A stretch of 64,000 bases of DNA. Source: Neorhizobium huautlense. Its GTDB lineage: Bacteria; Pseudomonadota; Alphaproteobacteria; Rhizobiales; Rhizobiaceae. Below the pieces are notes generated by a model, which was not told the origin of the DNA, searched no databases, and worked only from the letters and a program-made list of their open reading frames with translations. The translations under genes were made by a program, and so were the position numbers. The stretch is taken from NCBI RefSeq assembly GCF_030811685.1, contig NZ_JAUSRF010000003.1, positions 124,001 through 188,000 on the forward strand. The letters are read 5' to 3'. Positions within the stretch are counted from its first letter, which is position 1. Each line of letters starts with the position of its first letter. This document shows, one piece after another, positions 16,280-25,728 of this stretch.

Positions 16280-19186
16280 ATGGCAGTGCAGGCGGGATTG
16301 ATGCGCGGAGCGGGAGCTTATGGCGCGAAGGTTGGGAAACCTCTGGCACTCCTGCTGGCATCCGCGGCGATCATCCTTCCGGCCGCGGATGTTTCGCTGG
16401 CGCAGACCGCCAATCCTGTCGCCGCAAGCAGCGGAGAACGCACGTTCGCCATTCCGGCGCAGCCGCTGGCCTCGGCGATCAAGGCCTTCATCCGCGCCAC
16501 CGGCTGGCAGGTCGGTTATCCCTCAGCACTTCTGCAGAATAAATCGTCCGCCGGGATTTCCGGCCGCATGTCGCCGGAGGCAGCGCTGCGCGCTATGTTG
16601 GCGGGGTCGGGTGTCGGCCTGCGCATCACCGGCCCTGAAACGGCGACATTGACGGATGATGCCGCTGCTGCCGCAATCATTGGCGAAGACAGCACCGTTC
16701 TTGGCACGATCACTGTCGATGGCACGGTCAAGGGTGTGTATCTGGGCACCGACAGCGTTTCCGACACGGGCACCACCACCATTTCGGCCGGTCAGATCGT
16801 GGCCCGTTCTGCCGGCAACGACGCCAACGATGTTTTGCGTAACCTGCCGAATGTGCAGTACCAGAACGATATCGACGATGATGCCGGTGTTTCCGATCAG
16901 GATGTGATCGACCTGAAACCGCGTGAAGTGTCGATTGCCGGTGCCCGCGTTTACGAGAACAATTTCATTCTCGAAGGCATGCCGATCAATACGGTGACGG
17001 GCACGGAGGAGGCCTATGGCACGGCGAAGGAACTCGACGAACTGACGGCCAGCGGAAGCTCGCCGGCGCCGGAGCGAATTTTTGGCCTGCATTCGCAGTC
17101 GGTTTATGTGCCGACGGATTTCCTTGAAAGCGCGACGATCATCGATAGTAATGCCTCCGCGGCCTACGGCAACTTCCAGGGTGGAGTCGTTTCCTACAAG
17201 ATGCAGGATGCCGCAACCGATCGCTGGAAAGGCAATGTCAGCTCGGATTTTACCACCAGTCGCTGGACCGGATATCACATCGGCACGGAGGATGGCCTCA
17301 ATCCGAACGAGGTCGCCACGCCCGACTATCTGAAGCGACGCCATGCGATCACCCTCACCGGACCGATCACCGACAATATCTCCATCATGGGGCAGTTCAG
17401 CCGTCAGACCGCTTCGACCCAGAAGGACAAGACCTACCAGTATACGGAAAAACGCCGTGTCGAGGAGGAATCCAGGAACGACTTTTACCGTGCCCAGATC
17501 AAGGCTGACACGGACCTCGGCGACTTCACGCTGGAAGGTGTTTACACTGATTACAGTCAGGTCTGGGAAAACAGCCAGTGGCGTAACATGCAGGTGGATC
17601 AGGTCGCGCGTGGCCTGAACGCCAAGCTGCAGCACGATTATGCGTTTGAGGATTTCACCATCGGTGGTCTCGCACTTTCGAAGGTCAAGCTGAACTCCAA
17701 ACTGACCTATGGCAGTTCTTCAACGGCAAACGACATGAATGGCAATGTTGCCCGCAATTACACGCAGGCGATCTACAAGAATAAAGCGATTTTTTTCGAG
17801 TCGACCGAACTGTCTGACTGGTGCCGCACGAATCCGGCCATTACGACCACATATTGTTATGACGGTGCGACGGGGGACAAGGAGCAGGGGCAGGATCAGC
17901 TGACATGGTCACAGGAACTGACCGGCGAGGTGTTGCGGGGAAAATTCAAGCTTGGGGGCGAATACAGCTATACGGACGCCTACCGGCGGCGGCCGGAAGA
18001 GGCCATTTATTACGGTTCTTCCACGACCAACAAAACAGCCGGAGTTTCCGGGTTCATCTGCAATACGTCCGAGGAATGCAGCCTCGAACAGTATGCCAGC
18101 ACGAAAGCCGTCTATTCGGCATTTGATACGCATGCCTATCTGAACCAGTTCGCCGCCTATGCGGAACTTGAGCAAACCTGGGACTGGTTCAATCTGAGGG
18201 CCGGTGCGCGCGTCACCTATGACGATTACATGCGCAATCTCGATATCGCTCCTCGTGTTGTCGCAACGGTGACGCCTTGGGAGGACTTTTCGATCTCGGT
18301 CGGCGCCAATCGGTATTACAACGCGCAGAGTCTGGCATTCGCACTTCGGGACCGGCAGCCGAGAACATTGAGTTACAAACGCCAGCACAATGGTGCGACG
18401 GTCGACGATACGTGGACAGCTGTTGGCCAGACCGGCTTGTTCTCCAGCAGCGCTTCCGGGCTGGATACGCCTTATACGGATGAGTTGACGATTGGCTTGC
18501 AGGGCATCGAGCCGTTGCTCGGCGGCCAGTGGCGTGTTCGCTTCACCGATCGCAGCTCCAAGGACCAGTTTGCCTCGGTCAAGACGGGCGTGAACTACGA
18601 GCTGACCAATGATGGCAGCGGTGGTTATCAATCGGTGGCGGGAGAATATTCCAAGGAACTGAAGGCTCCGCCCGTACCCGGCCTGGATGCGTTGTTGTTC
18701 AACGCATCGGCAACATGGTCGAAGCGGAAAGTCTCCAACAACAGCTATTACGAGGATTCCTTCGAAGACGAATATATCTATTACAAGGGCCAATCCTATA
18801 CGCGAGCAGGCTTCAGTGTCGTGACAGGCAATATGGACATTCCGGTCCGTTTGCAGGCCGGTTTGTCCAGCAGTTGGCTGGACGAAACGCTGAAGGTCGA
18901 CGTAACGGCTAACTACAATCTGGGCTATACAGCAGCTCTCTACACAGATGAAAATGTCACGATCGATGGAAAGCAGCACGAAATCTACGATGATTTCGAT
19001 TTCAAATCGCTTCTGACCTTCAATCTGGCAGCCAGTTATGAGGTCTACAAGAAAGATGATGTTGGGCTGAGTTTCAATCTGCGCGTCGACAATGTGTTCG
19101 ATCAGGTCGGAAATGCCAACGCATCCGTTACGCGTCCTTGGCTGTTGGGTCGCACGCTCTGGGTCGGCGCAAAGGCGTCGTTCTGA
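16280..19186 (+). CDS. TonB-dependent outer-membrane receptor with N-terminal STN signalling domain
   Basis: 968 residues from the preferred ATG at 16280, which has AGGAG six bases upstream; an in-frame ATG at 16253 has no good site. A signal peptide (KPLALLLASAAIILPAADVSLAQ) is followed by an STN domain (FAIPAQPLASAIKAFIRATGWQVGY...GRMSPEAALRAMLAGSGV). Next come a plug domain (TISAGQIVARSAGNDANDVLRNLPNVQYQ) and a long beta-barrel ending in the aromatic LWVGAKASF. The STN domain is typical of receptors that signal through FecR/FecI. The barrel contains many Tyr and Asp residues and two pairs of Cys (WCRTN/YCYDG and FICNTSEECS). The ligand is unknown; siderophore is the usual guess, but the linked protease suggests a protein or peptide. 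Confidence 0.92.
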   Translation: MAVQAGLMRGAGAYGAKVGKPLALLLASAAIILPAADVSLAQTANPVAASSGERTFAIPAQPLASAIKAFIRATGWQVGYPSALLQNKSSAGISGRMSPEAALRAMLAGSGVGLRITGPETATLTDDAAAAAIIGEDSTVLGTITVDGTVKGVYLGTDSVSDTGTTTISAGQIVARSAGNDANDVLRNLPNVQYQNDIDDDAGVSDQDVIDLKPREVSIAGARVYENNFILEGMPINTVTGTEEAYGTAKELDELTASGSSPAPERIFGLHSQSVYVPTDFLESATIIDSNASAAYGNFQGGVVSYKMQDAATDRWKGNVSSDFTTSRWTGYHIGTEDGLNPNEVATPDYLKRRHAITLTGPITDNISIMGQFSRQTASTQKDKTYQYTEKRRVEEESRNDFYRAQIKADTDLGDFTLEGVYTDYSQVWENSQWRNMQVDQVARGLNAKLQHDYAFEDFTIGGLALSKVKLNSKLTYGSSSTANDMNGNVARNYTQAIYKNKAIFFESTELSDWCRTNPAITTTYCYDGATGDKEQGQDQLTWSQELTGEVLRGKFKLGGEYSYTDAYRRRPEEAIYYGSSTTNKTAGVSGFICNTSEECSLEQYASTKAVYSAFDTHAYLNQFAAYAELEQTWDWFNLRAGARVTYDDYMRNLDIAPRVVATVTPWEDFSISVGANRYYNAQSLAFALRDRQPRTLSYKRQHNGATVDDTWTAVGQTGLFSSSASGLDTPYTDELTIGLQGIEPLLGGQWRVRFTDRSSKDQFASVKTGVNYELTNDGSGGYQSVAGEYSKELKAPPVPGLDALLFNASATWSKRKVSNNSYYEDSFEDEYIYYKGQSYTRAGFSVVTGNMDIPVRLQAGLSSSWLDETLKVDVTANYNLGYTAALYTDENVTIDGKQHEIYDDFDFKSLLTFNLAASYEVYKKDDVGLSFNLRVDNVFDQVGNANASVTRPWLLGRTLWVGAKASF

Positions 19187-19188
19187 TC

Positions 19189-21942
19189 ATGACCGTTACC
19201 GCACGCCTTTTTGTTTTTGTCGCCTTCGTCCTGATCGCTCCTTTCGCCTCGGCGTCAGACGCACAGTGGGATCCGCGCCTGACGCGCGGCACGCTCGAAA
19301 ACGGGCTGACTTATATCCTGCATGACAGCGGCAAGCCCGGTGATCCGTTCAACATCCGGCTGGTGGTCCATGCCGGTTCGGTGGATGAGGAGCGCCCGAG
19401 CGGCGTCGCCCATATGCTGGAACATATGGTGTTCCAGTCGAACCGTGCGCATCTGCAAAGCATCCATAGGTATATTCAGGAAATCGGCTGGCGGCAGGGT
19501 CTGCAGGTCAATGCGGTGACGCGCGAGACCGAAACGCAATACATGATCCGCACACGCCGCAAGGATGCACTGGACCTGACCGCGTCGCTGGCGCTGGCTG
19601 CCGATCTGGTTTTCGGTGCGGAACTGCGCGCCGATGATTGGGCAAAGGAACGCTTTGTCATTCTGGAGGAATTGCGACAGGGCGACAGTGTTGCCGACCG
19701 CATCAGCCGCCAGAAGAAGGCGGTCCTTCGCGTCGGCTCGCGTTATGTCGATCGCCCGACGATCGGCACGCGGGAGAGTATCGCGTCGGCCTCGATCGAG
19801 GATATTCGCGCATTTTACGACCGCTTCTATGTCGCATCCAACATGACCCTGGTGGTTTCCGGCAGGATCGACAGCAGCGCGGCCGAAGCCGCCATTCAAC
19901 GTCTGTTCGGCGCAGCCCCCAAGGCACCGAAGCCGGATCGCGCCTATGTCGATCTGCCCTTGAAAGCTGGCCTCAGCACCGGTCTGGTGCAGGATCCGGC
20001 CGGCTCGTCCTCGCAGACGACCTATGCATTCCGCATGGCCATGCCCGACCGGACGAGCGAAGAGGGGCAGTTGGCCTATCTGCAGAAATATCTGCTGAGC
20101 CGCCTGATCCGGGATGCCATCCAGACGCAGGCACCGCATTATGCGGATACGATCAAAAGCATGGGGTTCGTGGCACAGGAAACGACGGAACATCGGCTGA
20201 TCCTGGCCTTCAATGCCTCTGGCCCGGATCACGACGCGGCGCTGCCCATCCTGCTTGAGGCGATCGAGCGTGTTCGGCGCGAGGGCATTTCGCAAAAGGC
20301 TTTCGATGCCGCAATGGCGGCGGCGCGGCGTGTGAACGGAAACAATATCGATGCCGCCGGTCAGCGGACCTATGCTGAATGGGAGGATCGCATCACCTCC
20401 GCCGTCCTCATGGGCTCGGTGCTGGATGACCCGGCCAGGCGTTCCGAGCGGACACGCGCACTGCTGGATCGGATCACGCTGGACAGCTTGCAGGCGCGCA
20501 TGCGCGACATGCTGGCGGCGCCTGATCAGATTCTGTTCTATCAGGTTCCGGGCGGTTTCGAGCGTCGCTTGCCGGATGTCGCCAAGGTGCAAGCCATGCG
20601 TGACGACCTGGCAGCACGTGCCGCGCTTCCGCCATTGCCGGCCCTGAAGTCTGATCCAGCCAGTCCGTCGACGGAAATTCCAACCCTGCCTGCGGAGGCG
20701 ATCGTGCCCCGCTCCGGCAAAATCGCCTCGGAAAATGAGCTGCAATCACCGCATATCCGCGAATGGACATTATCCAATGGTGACCGGGTGATATGGCTGG
20801 TCCGGGACACGCCGGATGGCAAGGTCTATCTCTCCGGGCAATCCTCTCCCGGTTTCATGAACGCCCGCTATGGCAGCACGATTTCGCAGGTCGCCATACA
20901 ACTTCGCGCGCAGAGCGGTTATCGGTTCTGGACGCAGGCGCAGTTCGATGCCTGGGATGCGGCCCAGCCGGCGTCCGGGCGCTGGAGTTACGCGCTCAAG
21001 GCCGGCCTGCTGGATGTTGCCATTGCGACGAAACCCGACGCACTGCCCGGCGCGCTTGAACGCTACGCGCGCGATCTGATTTATGCCGAGATTCGTGAGG
21101 ACGCTGTCGAGGCGGTGAAGGATGAGGGCATTGTGGGCGGCGCGCGCGAGGATGCCTATGGCCGCCTGCTTTATGGACCCCAAAGCGACGAGCAGGATCC
21201 GGGCAGCTTGCTAACGGTCGAGCACTTGAATGCCGCCGCGGATGCGCTGCTTTCGCAACCGGTGAAGTGGTTCGCTGTCGGGCCGGCGCCGGATGGTTCC
21301 ATACGCGAAACATTTGCGGGCTTGATCGGTGCCGTGCCGCGCGCGAAACCGCTGGAGGCAACCCCGCCGCGACAGGTCGAGGGGCTTCGCATCGCTGAAG
21401 TCGAAGGCTCGGCAAAAGATCGCGCCCGTGTTCAGCTCTCCTTTTTCACGCCGATGGACTGGACACCGGAGGCAAGTTTTCTGGTCTCTGCGCTGACGCC
21501 CGTGGCGCAGCAGGCCTTGAAGAATGAACTGCGATATCGCCTGGCTGGTCTCTATACCCTGCAGTTCGAGCTGGAACTCGATGCGGATACCAATCGCGCC
21601 ATCGGCACGCTGTCTTTTTATTGCGCGCCGGAACGCGCAAAGGAACTGACCGAAGCGGCACTGGCGGTTCTGAAGGACATGCCGCAGCAGGCCGACGGGA
21701 TGGATACCGCGCGGATGCGTTCCGATATCGCCTTTGCCGAAGAGGGGCGACTGCGGGATCCGAACACATGGCTGCGACGGCTGGCTTTGAGCTACAGGCG
21801 GTATGGTGACGCCGGTTATCTCACACGCATGATCGGCCTTGGTGATAAGTTGACCGATCAGGTGTTGCGGGCACATGCCGCTTCGGTTTTCAAAACCGAC
21901 AATGTCGCGATTCTGACCCGTCTTCCCAAGGCGGCGCTATAA
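19189..21942 (+). CDS. periplasmic M16 (insulinase/pitrilysin-family) zinc protease, PqqL/FusC-like
   Basis: 917 residues. A Sec signal peptide (RLFVFVAFVLIAPFASASDA) targets it to the periplasm. The inverted zinc motif HMLEH gives His75, Glu78 (general base) and His79. The third ligand is probably one of the Glu residues in FVILEELRQGD about 75 residues later. Two M16 halves are visible: the catalytic N-terminal half and an inactive C-terminal half starting near REWTLSNGDRVIWLV, joined by a linker. The start codon is two bases after the receptor stop, so the two are translationally linked. Length and pairing with a TonB receptor match E. coli PqqL and Pectobacterium FusC; the latter degrades ferredoxin imported through its receptor. 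The substrate here is unknown. Confidence 0.9.
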   Translation: MTVTARLFVFVAFVLIAPFASASDAQWDPRLTRGTLENGLTYILHDSGKPGDPFNIRLVVHAGSVDEERPSGVAHMLEHMVFQSNRAHLQSIHRYIQEIGWRQGLQVNAVTRETETQYMIRTRRKDALDLTASLALAADLVFGAELRADDWAKERFVILEELRQGDSVADRISRQKKAVLRVGSRYVDRPTIGTRESIASASIEDIRAFYDRFYVASNMTLVVSGRIDSSAAEAAIQRLFGAAPKAPKPDRAYVDLPLKAGLSTGLVQDPAGSSSQTTYAFRMAMPDRTSEEGQLAYLQKYLLSRLIRDAIQTQAPHYADTIKSMGFVAQETTEHRLILAFNASGPDHDAALPILLEAIERVRREGISQKAFDAAMAAARRVNGNNIDAAGQRTYAEWEDRITSAVLMGSVLDDPARRSERTRALLDRITLDSLQARMRDMLAAPDQILFYQVPGGFERRLPDVAKVQAMRDDLAARAALPPLPALKSDPASPSTEIPTLPAEAIVPRSGKIASENELQSPHIREWTLSNGDRVIWLVRDTPDGKVYLSGQSSPGFMNARYGSTISQVAIQLRAQSGYRFWTQAQFDAWDAAQPASGRWSYALKAGLLDVAIATKPDALPGALERYARDLIYAEIREDAVEAVKDEGIVGGAREDAYGRLLYGPQSDEQDPGSLLTVEHLNAAADALLSQPVKWFAVGPAPDGSIRETFAGLIGAVPRAKPLEATPPRQVEGLRIAEVEGSAKDRARVQLSFFTPMDWTPEASFLVSALTPVAQQALKNELRYRLAGLYTLQFELELDADTNRAIGTLSFYCAPERAKELTEAALAVLKDMPQQADGMDTARMRSDIAFAEEGRLRDPNTWLRRLALSYRRYGDAGYLTRMIGLGDKLTDQVLRAHAASVFKTDNVAILTRLPKAAL

Positions 21943-22077
21943 GCGCCGGGTGAGGGATCTGACGGGTTCAGCGTCGGTTGATGTGCTGGTAATCCAGGCG
22001 CGGCCGGAAATCAGCGGATATCGCGGAGAGGAGAGGCAACACCACCGACGATGTCGGCTCCTCCCGGAACAGATCGA

Positions 22078-23097
22078 TCAGCCTTCTGCCAGCGCCTTCA
22101 GCTTTTCATGGTTTTCCGCGGAGAGCGGAATGCCATCCTTCTCTGCCTTCGCACGGGTCACATGCCGGCGATCACCCGGCAGGCGTTCCTGACCGGCCTC
22201 CAGCACAAGATCACAAATGCCGGCGACACGTTCGGCAAACACGTCATTGCCGCCGCGGGCCGGATCGATGACGATAAAGAACTGGCCGGTGAACGGTGTC
22301 TGCGCGCCCTTGTGGCCGCTCCAGTCGAACTCGCCGGAAAAATAACCGCCGGTCAGGGCCGCGCTGAGGATTTCCACCATCAACGCAATCGAATTACCCT
22401 TGTGGCCACCGAAGGGCAGAAGCGCACCGCCGTCCAGAATCTGCTTCGGATCATTGGTCGGCTGGCCATCGCGGTCGACACCCATGCCGGGTTTCAGGTC
22501 GTGACCGGCACGTGCGGCAATCTGCACGTCGCCATGCGCGATGGCGGAAGATGCCTGATCGAACACGAAGGGTGCGGCACCCGCACGCGGTGAAGCAAAG
22601 GCGACAGGATTGGTGCCGAATACTGCCTTTTTGCCGCCATGCGGCACAACGCAAGCCATGCTATTGACGACGCTGAGCGCCACAAAACCCTCTTCCGCGA
22701 AAGGCTCAACGTCCGGCCACAGCGCGCTGAAATGGTGTGAACGGCGGATGGCAAGAACGGCCACGCCATTTGCTTTCACCTTCTCGATCAGCAAAGGACG
22801 CGCGGCCAGCATCGCCGGCTGCGTAAAGCCGCCTTTGGCATCGACGCGCACGAAGGCCGGCCCTACATCCTCGACCTCCGGCACCGCCTTGCCATCGACC
22901 CAGCCGCTGTTGAGCGATGAGACATACCCCGCCATGCGAAAAATGCCGTGGCTGAGCGAGCCGTCGCGTTCGCAGCCTGCGCAGTTTTCCGCGAGGATTT
23001 TTGCGTTGTGTTCCGATACGCCGTGGCGAACAAAAATCCGCTCAAGCAATGAAACCAGATCGGCATAGGCAAGATGAACGGCGGCGGCCTCGGTCAT
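22078..23097 (-). CDS. Ldh-family (malate/L-lactate/ureidoglycolate/imino-acid) NAD(P) oxidoreductase
   Basis: 339 residues of the family distinct from classical lactate dehydrogenases. It contains the N-terminal LLERIFVRHGVSEHNAKILAENC, the catalytic-site region AILAIRRSHHFSAL (active His pair), the NAD-loop PHGGKKAVFGTNPVAFASPR, and the late LPFGGHKGNSIALMVEILSAALTGG. Members reduce or oxidize 2-keto or imino acids, including delta1-pyrroline-2-carboxylate and delta1-piperideine-2-carboxylate (DpkA), malate, sulfolactate and ureidoglycolate. The start MTEAAAVHLAYADL was chosen because the in-frame extension upstream runs into the ATPase gene. It is the last gene of the hydantoinase/ABC operon, so an amino- or imino-acid substrate is plausible. 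Confidence 0.88.
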   Translation of the reverse strand: MTEAAAVHLAYADLVSLLERIFVRHGVSEHNAKILAENCAGCERDGSLSHGIFRMAGYVSSLNSGWVDGKAVPEVEDVGPAFVRVDAKGGFTQPAMLAARPLLIEKVKANGVAVLAIRRSHHFSALWPDVEPFAEEGFVALSVVNSMACVVPHGGKKAVFGTNPVAFASPRAGAAPFVFDQASSAIAHGDVQIAARAGHDLKPGMGVDRDGQPTNDPKQILDGGALLPFGGHKGNSIALMVEILSAALTGGYFSGEFDWSGHKGAQTPFTGQFFIVIDPARGGNDVFAERVAGICDLVLEAGQERLPGDRRHVTRAKAEKDGIPLSAENHEKLKALAEG

Positions 23098-23113
23098 GCG
23101 AACTCCAATGTCT

Positions 23114-23938
23114 TTACGCGGATACTTTCTGCCGGAAGGGCGAACGATCCGGATCGGGATCCGGCATCGCGTCGAGCAGCATGCGCGTATATTCGTTTGC
23201 CGGCCGCTCGAAGATATCTTCAACCGGGCCGCTTTCAACCAGCTTTCCACGATAGATCACAGCAACCTCATCACAAATATAACGGATGACGCCGAGATCG
23301 TGGCTGATGAAGAAATAGGTGAGGCCGAGTTCTTCCTGCAGTCGGTGCAGGAGGTTGAGCACATCGGCCTGAACCGACACGTCGAGCGCCGAGGTCGGCT
23401 CGTCGAGGATGAGGAATTCGGGCTTTGCGGCCAGTGCGCGGGCGATGCCGATGCGCTGGCGCTGACCGCCGGAAAACTCGTGCGGATACCGAAAGAGATG
23501 TTCTTCCCGCAGGCCGACCTGCAACAGCAGTTCCAGCACACGCTCGGTGCGCTGGCGCGCCGTCATGGGCACGATATCGCGGTGGATGACCAGCGGTTCG
23601 GCGATGATGTCATGGATCGTCATGCGTGGATCGAGCGAGGCGTAAGGGTCCTGAAAGACGATCTGCAGGCGCGCGCGCAGGCGGCGCATCTCGGTCGATG
23701 TCAGCTTGCCGATGTCGGCGCCTTCATAAAGGATATTGCCGGATGTCAGCGTTTCCAGCCGCAGAATGCAGCGCGTCAGCGTGGTCTTGCCGGAGCCGCT
23801 CTCGCCGACAAGGCCAAAGCTCTTGCCTTTTCTGACCCGCAGACTGACATCGTCGAGCGCCTTGAAACCCTCGGTATGGCCGAACAGGCCCTTGCGCTGG
23901 CCCGGGAAAATTTTCGAGACGTTGTTGATCTCAAGCAT
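23114..23938 (-). CDS. oligopeptide-type ABC importer ATPase (OppF/DppF-like)
   Basis: 274 residues with Walker A GESGSGKTT, Q-loop region VFQDPYASLDPRMTIHDIIAEPL, signature FSGGQRQRIGIARAL, Walker B FLILDEPTSALD and switch ISHDLGVIRYI. The C-terminus (VESGPVEDIFERPANEYTRMLLDAMPDPDP) is typical of OppF/DppF. It pairs with the ATPase encoded immediately upstream; the stop and start overlap by one base in the pattern TAATG. Confidence 0.93.
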   Translation of the reverse strand: MLEINNVSKIFPGQRKGLFGHTEGFKALDDVSLRVRKGKSFGLVGESGSGKTTLTRCILRLETLTSGNILYEGADIGKLTSTEMRRLRARLQIVFQDPYASLDPRMTIHDIIAEPLVIHRDIVPMTARQRTERVLELLLQVGLREEHLFRYPHEFSGGQRQRIGIARALAAKPEFLILDEPTSALDVSVQADVLNLLHRLQEELGLTYFFISHDLGVIRYICDEVAVIYRGKLVESGPVEDIFERPANEYTRMLLDAMPDPDPDRSPFRQKVSA

Positions 23939-24822
23939 TACTGAACCTCCGGCATGACGCCGCCAAGGCCGCGCAGTTCGCCGCGTCTGGTATGGGCTGT
24001 CGGAATGGAATTGAGAAGCGCCTGCGTGTAGACATGGGACGGGCGTTTCAGAACGTCCGTGACCGGTCCGCTTTCCAGAATACGGCCGCGATACATGACT
24101 GCGACATGGGAGCAGATCTGCGCCACGACGCCGAGATTGTGGGTGATCATCAACACGCCGATGTTTCTCTCGGCGACCAGTTCGTGGATGAGTTTCAGGA
24201 TCTGCGCCTGTACCGAAACGTCGAGCGCCGTGGTCGGTTCGTCGGCGATCAGCAGGTCCGGCTTGCCGATCATTGCCATTGCGATCAGCACGCGTTGTTT
24301 CATGCCACCGGAAAACTGGTGAGGATAATCGTGGATGCGGTCCGCTGCCTTCGGAATGCCGACCTTGTCAAGCATTTCGACGGAAACGCGCTTGGCTGCC
24401 TTCTTGAGATCGCGGGAGGATGCGCCGGGTTCGAGGCCGAGCACGGTCGGGTCCGCATGGCCGGCATGCAGCGCCACATCGACCAGCTGCGTGCCGATGC
24501 GGAAGACCGGGTTGAGGTTGGTGGTCGGGTCCTGAAAGATCATGCCGATCTTGCGGCCGCGCAGCGTGCGCATGTCCTTCTCGCTGGCCTTCAGCACGTC
24601 GCGGCCTTCGAATGCGATCGAGCCTGCAAGATAACGGCCGGTTGCCGGCGGAATGAGGCGCGAAACGGAAAGGCCGGTGAGCGACTTGCCGGAGCCGGTC
24701 TCGCCGACCATGCCCCAGATCTGACCGCGTTCGACCGTCAGGTCGATGCCGTGCAGGATCTGCGTTTCGCCCTCGAAACTGCGCATGGAGAGGTTGAGGT
24801 TTTTGATCTCGAGCAATGTCAT
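23938..24822 (-). CDS. oligopeptide-type ABC importer ATPase (OppD/DppD-like)
   Basis: 294 residues. Walker A appears as GETGSGKSL, then MIFQDPTTNLNPVFRIGTQLVDV (Q-loop), signature FSGGMKQRVLIAMAM, Walker B LLIADEPTTALD and ITHNLGVVAQI. There is an insertion of about 25 residues (HADPTVLGLEPGASSRDLKKAAKR) between the Q-loop and the signature that I do not see in its counterpart at 9684-10541. It ends with HVYTQALLNSIPTAHTRRGEL. It works with the OppF-like ATPase to drive the two permeases. Confidence 0.93.
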   Translation of the reverse strand: MTLLEIKNLNLSMRSFEGETQILHGIDLTVERGQIWGMVGETGSGKSLTGLSVSRLIPPATGRYLAGSIAFEGRDVLKASEKDMRTLRGRKIGMIFQDPTTNLNPVFRIGTQLVDVALHAGHADPTVLGLEPGASSRDLKKAAKRVSVEMLDKVGIPKAADRIHDYPHQFSGGMKQRVLIAMAMIGKPDLLIADEPTTALDVSVQAQILKLIHELVAERNIGVLMITHNLGVVAQICSHVAVMYRGRILESGPVTDVLKRPSHVYTQALLNSIPTAHTRRGELRGLGGVMPEVQ

Positions 24823-24831
24823 GTCGTCACC

Positions 24832-25728
24832 TCACCGCCGTGCCTTGGGGTCCATGACGTCGCGCAGGCCGTCGCCAAGGAGGTTGAAAGCAAGAACTGC
24901 CAGGAAGATGGCGCAGCCAGGAAAGACCGCCGTCCACCAGTAATCCGGCATGTCGGCGCGGGCGACGGACAAAAGCGTGCCCCATTCCGGTGTCGGTGCC
25001 TTCACACCGATGCCGACGAAACCGAGCGAGGCGACGGTCAGAACGGCAAAACCCATGTCGAGCGACGCCTTGACGATGATCGGCGACATGATGTTGGGCA
25101 GGATGTGACGGCCGAGGATGCGCGGCCAGCCCGCTCCGAGCGCCTTTGAGGCAGTGATGAACTGCTCTTCCTTCTTGCCGATCACTTCACCGCGCACGAG
25201 GCGGGCATAGGCCGGCCACCAGGTAATCGCGATGGCGATGATCATGTTGGTGACACCGGTGCCAAGCGCTGCCGCCACCGCCATGGCGAGGATCAGGCTC
25301 GGGATGGTGAGCAGAAGATCGGTGATGCGCATCAGGATCTCGTCGATCCAGCCACCGAAATAACCGGCAATCGCACCGATGACGCCGCCGACCACGATGG
25401 CGATGACCACAACAGCAAGGCCGGAAAACAGCGAAACCTGCGAGCCGACGAGAACCAGCGAGAACACGTCCTGTCCCAGCGCATTGGTGCCGAACCAGTA
25501 GTCTGCTCCGGGTGCCATGAAACGGGCGGATGTATTGGTGCCGCCGGCGACATGTTCGGGATGCGGCACGATGAAGGGGGCAAACAGCGCCACGAGAACG
25601 AGCGCCACGACGATGGCGAGGCCGATGACCGAAAGCCAGCTCTGGCGAAAACGGTAGAAAGCGCGGGACCAGTTTTCCAGCCGGGCCGACTGGTCGCGTT
25701 TCGGGAGGGTTACGGGCGTTGTGGTCAT
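24832..25728 (-). CDS. oligopeptide-type ABC importer permease (DppC-like)
   Basis: 298 residues with an N-terminal helix (LSVIGLAIVVALVLVALFAPFIV), the marker DYWFGTNALGQDVFSLVLVGSQVSL, and about five further helices. The coupling loop is KALGAGWPRILGRHILPNIMSPIIV and the family tail is NLLGDGLRDVMDPKARR. An ATGA overlap joins it to the DppB-like gene upstream, so the two permeases are likely translated together. Confidence 0.93.
   Translation of the reverse strand: MTTTPVTLPKRDQSARLENWSRAFYRFRQSWLSVIGLAIVVALVLVALFAPFIVPHPEHVAGGTNTSARFMAPGADYWFGTNALGQDVFSLVLVGSQVSLFSGLAVVVIAIVVGGVIGAIAGYFGGWIDEILMRITDLLLTIPSLILAMAVAAALGTGVTNMIIAIAITWWPAYARLVRGEVIGKKEEQFITASKALGAGWPRILGRHILPNIMSPIIVKASLDMGFAVLTVASLGFVGIGVKAPTPEWGTLLSVARADMPDYWWTAVFPGCAIFLAVLAFNLLGDGLRDVMDPKARR

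Noticed and set aside
21931..21950. Short hairpin GGCGCT/AGCGCC across the M16 protease stop codon as a terminator
   Set aside because: The stem is short and no T-run follows on either strand.
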